This document shows, piece after piece, positions 54,308-64,000 of a stretch of 64,000 bases of DNA. The DNA lies in assembly GCA_030770545.1 (NCBI GenBank), contig CM061109.1:806001-870000 (forward strand), read 5' to 3'. Origin of the DNA: Macropodus opercularis. Its lineage: Eukaryota > Chordata > Actinopteri > Anabantiformes > Osphronemidae. Positions within the stretch are counted from its first letter, which is position 1; every line of letters starts with the position of its first letter. Below the pieces are notes generated by a model that searched no databases, was not told the DNA's origin, and saw only the letters and a program-made list of their open reading frames with translations. The position numbers and the translations under genes were made by a program.

Positions 54308-56949
54308 CTGACAACAGAATATCCTACCAAACGGTTCGGATGCAGCCTGCGCCACCATCACGTCAGTGAGACAGCAAAACCACATCATCCACCACGAAGG
54401 TGACACAGGCCACGTGCCTGTAGAAGTCAAAGAGCCTGGCTGCCCTACTCCAAACCATCCACCAGGAGGTGAGACACCCGCCCACATGCCGAGAACCACA
54501 GCGATGAGGGGCCACAGAGAACACTGGGGTGGGCCGGGCCACTAGGATAAAGCCATGGATGGAATCCATGATGTTAGAAAGTCAGAACTCGATCCATAAG
54601 AATATGCCAACAACTAATTACTATTACTATAATAATAAACATATCTTTACGAATGAATGTCACCGATGATGCTTCGGCACGTTGGCATGTATGGAAAAGC
54701 ATTACTGGAGCTGATGATTGTGCTTTGCTCAGAGAATAGAAATCATCAGAGCAGCAGAGGGCTGCGCAGTCAGGAGGGAAGACGCACAACCCTCGGTGTG
54801 TCTTGACTGCGTTGGCGCTTCAGCTGCAGGACTAATAGTTGTGTCCATGAGCGAACACATACTTTCAGGAAAAGTCACACAGGCAACATCCTGACGTTGG
54901 TGTGACTGCATGTGCATCCTGACGCTCTTATCTCTCCATCCTGCTGCATTCTTTGTGTTCGTGTTCAGTCCTCTTGGCACATGCTCATGGAAATTTAGAA
55001 ATGGAATCACTGATGATAATAATCTCAGTGTTTCATACGTCCTGTCAAAAAGGCTGTAACTCATAAGGTCACAGTGACCTCATGTGTTAGGCTGAATGTC
55101 ACTTCTCTCTTTGTCCAGCTGCTTGAAGGCACTTTTGAACAAACAAAATGGCAGAATTTCAAAAAAATCTCAAATTGTGTGACGTTGATACGTTGGAGCA
55201 TCAATATAACAAATGCAAAAAGCTCGTCAATGACGCCACTGACACATTATGCTCACATATGACGAATGGATTGGATTGCATTTTGGTTATGTGAAGGTTT
55301 CCTTGGTGATCTGTGTTACAGTGACGGTGTGGAGGAAACGTATGTACTGCATATGTTCTGTATGTAGTTTGAAGGCAGGGGAGACGCTGAACTGATTTAC
55401 TGGATGTCTCGTTAACCGGGCCGCTGGGTGAAGATGCTCGCAATGTGACCAAAGCCCGTTTTTACACGGTGCTGGTTCAGAAACTCGGTGCATCACAAAA
55501 GTTAATGCAGTTTTTTCATTGGAGCTGATGTTGCTAACCCTCCATCTAGTGTGGCTAAAAGTGTCAACTCTGACATCGTCATTTTGAAAAACAAATCTCC
55601 CATAATTCATATTACACTGAAACAGAACTGTACCTTGTTTAGACTTTTCCGCTGTTTCCAAAATGGGAAGATGCAGTAAAAGAAAAATTTAGCCCAAGTG
55701 AAGACAGCGGCGAGACACCAACCTAGACTGCCCATTCTCTCTTGACAGTCTGCTCACGTTCCTCTTCAGCCTGTCCTTCAGCCCTAACAGTCAGTCCTGG
55801 ACTGAATTCTGGGACGGAAGCTGACTAGATCCATGAAAAAGCACATTTTCATTGGGTGTCGGAAACCAGACGTCCTCTAGAAGTGTAGCTGGCTCCTGAA
55901 TGCATCCTTCCCTCTCCTGCATCATCTACCCCACTTCCTATTTCTCTGGATGCTGCAGGTTCTTCTGTTCAAAGATTAAAAGATGGGAAGACACAAGTGG
56001 GTGGAGGTGGGATGGGCCAGGCAGAGCCGTCTGGTGAAGCAGGAGGCACTTAGTGTGATGAGAACAAGGAGGAGGGTCTTTAATTTAATACAGAAGCCTG
56101 CAGGGGTTAGGGCTTGGAGAGCGTCTCGGATTAGAGGCCTGATGATTATAAAGATAGAAATGGACGTGATGCTGAGCCAATGATAAAACTGCATATTTAA
56201 TCCAAAGTCTGTTAAAAATGATTCAAACAGACTGAATGTTCCCTGTCGCTCTGTGTGATCAGCGGACTGTCTGAATCTGAGCATGGACACGTTCTTAGTA
56301 TCAAATCAGCTTTAGACTTGACAAATGGCATGAAGCACAGAAAGGTAAAGACAAGCCTGACTCAGCACCAAAGGCTGTGTATGAGCGCTGGCATCTGTCT
56401 CCACAGATGCAGCGTTACTCGCATTCCCTGGCGTCGCCGTCGCATTTTAAACCCTGCCGTCAGGGTTGAAGTGCGATCTCCTAGATGTGCTACGTAGCTT
56501 CACACACCTCAGAGAAGGTAGCACATTTGTTTTTAACAAAACACTGGATTTCTTATGCATCATACTCGACATCCTGGTTAATGCTGTGTCAGCTGTTAGC
56601 ACAATGTCCACACAATGAGGTTTCTGGTCTCAGGCCTGCAACACCGCGCCCGGGTGACCAGACAAGAGGTTAAGGAGTTAAGGGTCATTGTCCCTGGGAG
56701 GTGGTTGGTCATGGCTTTCATGGGGGCTCACGGCAGCGTTTTGGTCACAGCTGGTGGCGTCTTCTGATCCACTTAATGTGCTGTTAAACATCCTGCAGCT
56801 CCTTCTATCATTGGTTATTCCAAAAGCATCTCAGCACTGTCACTAAAATAAAAACGTGACACTTACCAGATTGTGTCTGGATTTAGCTGAGCTTCAGTGA
56901 TATTACAAGAGCCTGATGGTCCTTAGGCAGAACAAACCTGAAAGTCCAC

Positions 56950-57075
56950 TAATAAGAATATTTGCATTGACCCATTTATTTAAGTTTCATGTTTTGCCTC
57001 CAACAAAGTGGATGTGATTAATGCAGCAATTACCCCCTGCCTCCATTATTGATCAAAGGCATCCATTTTATGGAT
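56950..57075. promoter_or_regulatory. AT-rich, motif-dense stretch (candidate enhancer)
   Basis: The stretch includes TGATTAATGCAGCAATTACC and ATTGATCAAAGG. The latter contains ATCAAAGG, a good TCF/LEF core, at 57052-57059 next to homeodomain-type TAAT cores. It lies about 5.4 kb upstream of the distal tensin start. The evidence is motif content only. Confidence 0.2.
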
Positions 57076-59772
57076 TGAGAGCTTGGAGAATATGAGCACA
57101 TGGAGGTGGGAGACATTGAGAAGCAACACTGCTCCATCTCCAGCCAGCAGACGATTGATGCCAAACTGGAAACGCAGAGTAATTTAAGTCAGGAATTGCA
57201 ATGAGAAATCCCACTTTCCAAAGATCTGTCTTAGACAGGACCAACTACAAAGCGGCCTGGGCACAGAGCCACATCTGTGCCTGCATGACGTTAGCACAGT
57301 CCGAACGTTCGCTGAGGAATCACAGGGTGAGCTGTGCATAAACCATCCATGCGAAATGTGAAGAACGTCCCCACTGCTGACGACGTGTCCTCTGTGGAAC
57401 CAATAAATCACACGTTCCCAGCAGATTTCATCCTTTATGAGCAGTGAGCTATGTATCCTTTAATTATTCTGTCCCCTCAGTGACCGTTTCATTTCGAAGC
57501 AGCGACGCCAGCTGGCAAACACCGAAGGCCTGGGAGACATCAATAAGACGAACGGGATTTTAGGGCAAGCTGATGAAAACGAAGGTGCAGCGTAGAGCGG
57601 TCTCGCTTTGTCTTCACGTGCTGTGACAGACATGCAGAGCTGTCCGAACACAACCGACGTGTGTCAGTAAAGAAACTCTGTTCTTCATTTTCAGCGTTCA
57701 CTTATGTTTCTCTTAATACCAAAGAAGCAGACGCTGTAAAACTGAGCAGTCGAGCACAGTCAACGACTAGTTGAGCTCACTTGACTTTCACATTACCTCC
57801 AGCAGGTTGAGCTTATGAACCATTTGAACCAGTCAGACGCAGCTGCGCTCATATGCAAGTTATCCTTAGCAAAACGATGAATATTAAGTTTTAAAACATT
57901 TGTTTAAATATACAAATACTGTACATTTATTAGATCCCAACTGAAACACAGTTTATTTTGCCCTTTTCATGTCAGAAGAGAAACCAGACACAACTTAGAA
58001 CAAGGTTAATTAAGGAGCCTGCTTTACAGCTGGCAGAGGCGCTGACGGATGCGGGTCCCCTTCCAGTGGCTGGCACCGACCCGAGTAAAACCGTCCGAAT
58101 GAGAAACGGCTACGCTGTGCACGGCCATAAAGTAATTAGCCGCCCGGACACCTCGAGGAGTGACAGTCCCACATCAGAGGACAGGACAAATGGGCAAACG
58201 GACAAAGAACAGACTGTCCCCGTCTGAGACCCACAACACAACAGCACAAGGGAAGGTCCGGGTCAGTAGGACCAATATGAGGAGAAACACGTCTTCCAGC
58301 AAACCAGCTGCAGACTGGATTATAGAACCTGTCTATGAGGTTTAGCCACTGAAATCTCTTCACGCGTCGTCTACAGCCACTAACGCAGCCCTTTCAGTTG
58401 TTGGTGTGACTGACCCCATGATGGGAGTGAATGACCACCCACGGTTAAAAATGACAAGTTGCAACAGCACTCACCAACCAGAGGGACATGGCAGCGTCTG
58501 CTTTGAAGACACCTGGGCCCGTAATTCCCTCACAGATCCGAGCTTTCTTAGCTTTTGTGGGATTAACTACGTCCTCGTCTCTCCTCGCTGGATGCACTGA
58601 CTGAAGGCAGCCCGACCGTCTGGCCCTTATCCTGACTTACTTCCTGAGCTGCATTGTTTGCAAGAAGAGAGGAAACACACACACACACTATGGAAAACCA
58701 GTGTCAGGAGATCACAACATGGAAAGTGAGAATACCAGGAGGGTTTTTTGGACCTGCCAAGGTCACAATGGTTCTGCTTGTGCAGAGGAGTTTGGGCTTT
58801 TACCTGGGAAGATGCTGAAACACTTGGCTGCAGCTTTAAATTGAACACATTAAGCAACACGGGCCACTGAGGCAGAAGCACATGACTTTATTATCATTAT
58901 TATATTATTTGACCAAAGCCGACTAGTTTATTGTAACTGGAGTTTGCAGATGCATGAGCTTTGAATAACAAACATGCCATTACTGATATTTCAAACCAAG
59001 CTTGACAAGCAGTAACGAAACCATAGTAACTGTAACTCAGTCACCGGTTGCTACGGCTCATCTGAATCACGTGCGTCTTCTTTGTCAGACCTGCTTTGGC
59101 TCCGTGGCCACAACGTCGACTACGATGGCGCTTTTGGAAAAAGGACAGATGTCGACTTTGTGGGAGATGAAACACGGCAGCCCCTCAGCTCTCAAAGGAA
59201 AAAAAACACACACGCACATGTATACACGCTGAAACCACACTGATCCAAAAGGCTTAACTCGAGCCGAACACACATGCTCATCATTAACCAGTCATTAGAA
59301 TTTCATGACTCATGTCTCGTCAGGGGAAAGTGGATTCAGACAAAGCCAGATTCAAGACTGTTCTGTTTGCTGGATTCTAACACCTCAGCCCAGCGTGCTG
59401 CTAAAACCCCGTGAGCTACTCTCTGTCCGACCGCTATCGCTCCTCCCAGCGCTGAGCCTTCGGTCCTGCCATGCTGAGGATGAGGCGAACGCTTGGGTTC
59501 AACTTAGAGGCGCATGATGTCCAGCTCACACAACAACTGTTGACACAAGTCTTTCAAGCCTGTGCTCCCCCTGCTGGTCTCTGTGAGCCACAAGCATCTG
59601 ACGGACTTGATGATGAGACACCGAAGCAGCTGCAAACACAAATCCCTCATAAATAAAATCCCTCTGATTAACGCTCATGATGCAGGGACAGGAATGATGC
59701 AGGGACATTATTAGGATGACAGGCACAATCCCCTGACGTGTTCTGTGCTGAGTGTGAAGTTGTCTGTGTCCA

Positions 59773-59846
59773 TGGTGAACCCGCCTCTGGCCTGATTGAC
59801 AGCTGGGAAAGACTCCAGCAGGCCGTCGACCCTCATGAGTGTGGAT
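59773..59846 (+). repeat. fish L2-type LINE 3' tail fragment
   Basis: GTGAACCCGCCTCTGGCCTG, TTGACAGCTGGGAAAGACTC, CAGCAGGCCGTCGACCCTCA and TGAGTGTGGAT follow, in order, the tail 'gtaccccgcctctcgcccg... cagctgggataggctccagca... cgaccctaatgaggat' found at the 3' end of very common fish LINEs. The match is better than for the copies at 14.4 and 47.5 kb. Confidence 0.75.
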
Positions 59847-62800
59847 CGTAACACGCTGGTCTGTACATTGACTCTTGGAGTAAGTGTGTCTACTTTATAT
59901 ACATTGATTGAATGCACCTTAATATTACATACTGTACATATTTTTCCTGTTTATTCCTTTTTATTTATATTCATTGTCTACAGCCCTATCCTCAAATTTG
60001 ACCTCTGTATATATTCTAACCCGTAGCGTTTCCACGAGCCTTTCCAGACATTCAGCACTGAGCACCCAGCTCCACATCTTCACAGCACCAACCGTCGCCT
60101 TTCGTCTGGTGTAAGTGAATGAACTTCTCAGCCCCTTTGAGAAGGTTTTAGAACTTTAACGCGTTTCCCTTCGCCGTGACCCAGGTTCTCAGTGCCTGTA
60201 ACAGACAGAGAAATGAGGCTCTCCAGTAAAGGACCCAGTGCAGCAGCCACGTGTTCATACTGGATGTCACACGCTAGGACTCAGCAGCATTACAATAAAG
60301 TGTAGTGAATTAAATCTGTTATTCCTGTCAGGTGAACTCTACCTGCCTCCGCTGCCAATTTACTCACCTATATATCAATTCATGGAGAAATTCCAACCAA
60401 CTAATCACAGCAATCTCAATTTGCCTCAGACCTACAACAAAGATCATCATGTTGTCAAGCTAAGGACCAACTGGTACAGTTTTAATTTACTGCAGGCACC
60501 ACGGGACACAGCACAGCGTACGAGGCGACTTTACAAAAGGAGAGTTATTCTGCACGGGCAGTTTACTGTATGGAATCAATGTCGGGTTTTTCTCGTGATC
60601 CAGCCGTAACCTCTGCTTTGAAGCGAACTCTCCTTGTTTTGACTACAAGCTGCCATGTGACAGGACGAATGAATTCCCTTGTTGGTTGTCGTCCTTTTTA
60701 TCCCTTTCATATCTGCTTGTCCCCGGTCAACGTGGCCGAGATCCACCCAGGTGCCAAGCAAACATGGCTTCACGTGGTTTTCAATGGCAGACAAAAAGTC
60801 GTGCAAATCCAGATGTCAGGCCAGGCTTTGAGAAAAGAGAGAGCAAACAAGCGTAAGTCATCTTGTGTTACGGACTTGACCAGACTTGAAATAGCCTGAC
60901 GTGTAAACACCATTTCCACGCATCCACCGGTTCCTCCTGTCTGCTGTAACTCCCGTCACCAAATCCTGTGTCTCTGTAACCTCAGACAGAAACGTCAGGT
61001 GCTTTAGTGGAGCTCAGTGATTTTGGGGAGTCAGGTCTATTTAATGCTACATCCTCAAACCCAGGCAGTTTTTCATCATCTCCACCATCCCATCGTTGCT
61101 TTGTTAGTAGTGAAAATAGAAGCGTTCAGTCTGAATAAACTCCACCACCATTGTTCCTGGTTTTAACAGGGAACATTCACAGTTGTACCAACAGGAAACA
61201 GGCCTGAAAGGTAAAGAAAGGCAGAAAGCACTTTGGATGTAACACACTACACTGTACAAAGCATCACGTACTAAGTCAAATGCAGCTGCTTTCCAATAAC
61301 ATCACAGACTGTCAAACGCCTTCATCTGTAAAACACCAAATTGATGATTGCGTTCAATGAGAAGGGTAGGGTGTGTGAAAATGCTGCTTCACCCCCTCTT
61401 TGATGAAAACCTCTGTTGTATGATATAAACCAGGTGTATGTAAGAGCTACAGACTCTTTTGGGGTCTGGTCCCTGAACGCCGCGTCGTGTTGGACAGTTT
61501 TATTTTTTATGCATGGAAGGTGTATGACCTGTTCTCAGAAAGGTCTACGGGCTGTGAATTGATAACGCAGCCATTAGAGCAGCTCGTCCAGGCTCGACTT
61601 TCCCTTTTTATCTGAGTTCAGACTGTTAAATCCATTACTGTTATCTCTGACAAGCTTTCAGTCCCAGCCTACCAGGACGTTCTGCCACACCAGCCCTTGC
61701 ACAAAATAATTCTTCTCATTGTGAGTCAAACTAGTTATCTCATGGTAACAAGCCCGCGTGCAAAGAAACATCAGCCTCCTGTCTGTGTGGACGCACAACA
61801 ATACTCTACTAAACACTGCAACACGGTCACGTGGAGGTATTCAGGCTACTTTCATAGCCGTGCCGTAAAGGCCTGCCGCGGCAGGCGGCAAAGAAGGAGC
61901 ACATTATGTTCTTCTGAGACTACGTTACTGTAAAATAAAATGGGCTCAAAGGGTAAAACCCCTCAATTTAGGTAATCCAATATGTTGTTCTTGTTGTCTG
62001 GGAAAGTCCTCGTGGAACCAAAGAAACTATATCTGTGTTAAGACTGAAGGCATTTCAGCTCGACACCCTCCTGCTGCTGTTGCTCAGCCGTTGATGACTG
62101 TTTATGATGAAAGTGTTGCATGTATTTGCCTCTGTTGCATACAAATATGAAAAGAGTCAGAAACACAGGTGAACACGGTTACACAGTTAAAATTAGGGAA
62201 ACACTGCGGTTGTGAGAGGACAAAACCACAATCTTCACCTGCAGCTGTGTTTTCAGTGCCGGTCCAGCAGCTCGTCATTACTGCTTATGAAATATTACTG
62301 CTCATAGTCACGTGTGTAGTGATGGAAGTGGAGGGACAATACATTTGTGACACTACTTCACGTTTGGGAAATTAGAAAAGTCTGCCTGTTGTTTAACTAG
62401 TTCCACACGGACTGGACTAAATCTGTACATACATTCCCATCATCTCATGCTCTATATAACTTATAAAAATACCTTGGGAATATACTATAAGTGCCAGGTC
62501 CATTTGTGTGATGATTTTATCCGTGCTGTGTGGGATTTCAGGCGTGTGCAATTTAAAGGTTCCTGCGCCAGGAGGGACGCGCCCACTGTCGTTATCAGGC
62601 ATCGAGACGGGAGCGTGGAACATGTGCCGACCTTCTTTATGGACGCTAATGAATTTCTCCTGTTGCTCCTGTTCTGCTAATAACAACAACAACGTGATAA
62701 ACCTCCTGCAACACAACAAAGTGTGAGACCGTTATCTCACAGGAATAACTTCACTTTCTGTCGCAGAATATCTCTATTACTGAGGTCAATCCAGCATTAG

Positions 62801-64000
62801 GTTAAGAGATTGCAGAGAATAGACTTTTTATCTAATTAACTAATGCTTAGAAACCGCAGACAGCACGTTTTCTGCCTGGGTGTGAATTAGAGGATGATCC
62901 AAATAACATGGCGAGTGTTTAAGGTCACATTTCATAATGGTTAGATTTCTCCTGTCAGTCCACTGAGAAATCCCTGTGACGTTCCTCCACAGTGGAACTA
63001 AGTGTGCAAACCAATCCTTTTAAAACCAGTGAGGGTGAACCAGCTACTATCTGCCTCCGCTTGTTACAAGCATTGGTGCAAAATACAGAGAGTTTTTCTT
63101 CCTGTGTGTATTCAGAGTAAATGCCGCATGTCAACGGGGGGATTTATTAGAACCCCAAAGAAAAACACTCTCTGCATGATGAAAACATGATGGGGCGACC
63201 TGGGCGGCTCCGCCTCATTTCTACTCCACAGTCACAGTAATTACCCTTGGAGGCCTGTGGCAGCCAACCATGGTAAAAAAAGAAAGACCCCGGGAAACGC
63301 GAGGAGCCGCAAATATCAACAATAGACACATTCTGAGGCGAAAGGGATGCGACCTGGGAGAGCCCAGCTCCCTGTCCATCACTCGGAAGTGTAGTGAATG
63401 ACTGCAAAGGCTCCCAGAGCGAGACTTAGTGGGATTTCAACGTTGCCAAGCGCAAATGCAGCAACTTCGTGCCAAGTACTGGGGGAGAGAAATCCCCCCA
63501 CCCTGAACACACACACACACATTAAGAAATATCAACAAAACTGCCGCATAAAGGCCACATTCACAGCAACACAAAGCCATAGAGGACGGATGGTATAGAG
63601 CTGAACTGGGAGCCTTACGCTGTGCGGATGCCACACGGTCTGACTCAAAGGTGAAGTTAGGCCTCTGCTTTACACGTCAAGAAAAGGGGCACACAACCGT
63701 GACTCTAGAGAGAAAATACAGTTGCCCTGGGCCTTAATCTATCGTTGTGACTGTCATTCTATCCACTGTGCAGTGCCAGGCGGACTGAAAACGCTTTAAG
63801 AAGGTCAATGAACGTGTTTTGTGTCCCATTAGCATCTTGTTCCACAGGCTTTGTGGGCAGCGTTACGCGTCACTGCATCGCTAATGTCTTGAAAGGCTGT
63901 TTGGAAAAGAAATATCCGCTCAGTGAATTCACACATCCTTTGGCCGAGAGGCAAAGTAAAGACGTTGAGTTCCGAATTGATGAAAACACTGCAACTATTA

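Larger units (their letters stand above)
51597..64000. other. upstream region without recognisable genes
   Basis: I find no exon chain, RNA gene or intact transposon in these 12.4 kb. The region holds CA arrays (52578-52606, 53512-53528, 53636-53662), a GA run (54295-54307), an L2-like tail (59773-59846) and an AT-rich motif-dense stretch (56950-57075). Minus-strand donor-like sites occur at 56872 and 58639 without a supported exon. Noncoding 5' exons of tns1 could be present but cannot be seen from sequence alone. Confidence 0.6.

Noticed and set aside
58620..58665. Minus-strand ATG followed by a GTAAGT donor (M-Q-L-R, phase 2) as a further upstream tensin start.
   Set aside because: Its phase does not match the phase-0 C1 exon, so it cannot be a coding first exon for this gene without an intermediate exon.
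51597..64000. Search for a neighbouring gene upstream of tensin.
   Set aside because: All open frames are short, none shows homology or paired splice sites; reported as gene-free to my reading.

Overview
The window looks like teleost nuclear DNA, probably from a ray-finned fish of the percomorph type. Coding exons are short, bounded by GT/AG splice sites and separated by kilobase introns. (CA)n microsatellites are frequent, and several relics resemble fish LINE and other dispersed repeats. There is no bacterial gene organisation and no intact mobile element.

The one protein-coding gene I can support is the 5' half of a tensin gene on the minus strand, best matched to tensin-1 (tns1). It is transcribed from high to low coordinates and leaves the window at its low end. 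Fifteen internal exons join in one open frame, and every splice phase agrees. With the most distal first exon they give about 435 residues. In protein order these are: an optional first-exon leader (candidates at 51.6, 43.2, 26.1 and 11.1 kb); a C1 zinc-finger domain split over 41337-41451, 34013-34050 and 20556-20594; a short basic/serine-rich linker (12503-12544 and 9036-9085); a catalytically dead PTEN/PTP-like domain (6856-7027 down to 4433-4545); and most of a PTEN-type C2 domain (about 4545 down to 401). The central disordered region and the C-terminal SH2 and PTB domains would lie beyond position 1.

Layout: 1-7.0 kb holds a compact cluster of ten phosphatase/C2 exons, with a decayed RTE-like LINE in one intron. 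From 7.0 to 41.5 kb there are very large introns with tiny exons (38-50 bp), a CpG-rich candidate internal promoter near 11.1 kb, a 1.5-kb GA-rich minisatellite (12.8-14.3 kb) and another candidate first exon near 26.1 kb. From 41.5 to 51.6 kb is the first intron of the long form, with a candidate alternative first exon at 43.2 kb beside AT-rich, transcription-factor-motif-rich DNA. A CpG-rich candidate promoter lies at about 51.5-51.85 kb. From 51.9 to 64 kb is upstream DNA in which I see no gene.

The most interesting point is architectural. Four candidate first coding exons each pair an ATG with a consensus donor, and all end in phase 0, so any of them could join the phase-0 internal exons. 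The promoters at 51.6 and 43.2 kb would give C1-containing tensin. Those at 26.1 and 11.1 kb would give forms that start inside or after the C1 domain. I ran no search or alignment. Family assignments come from recognising the protein sequences, and the alternative starts are predictions.
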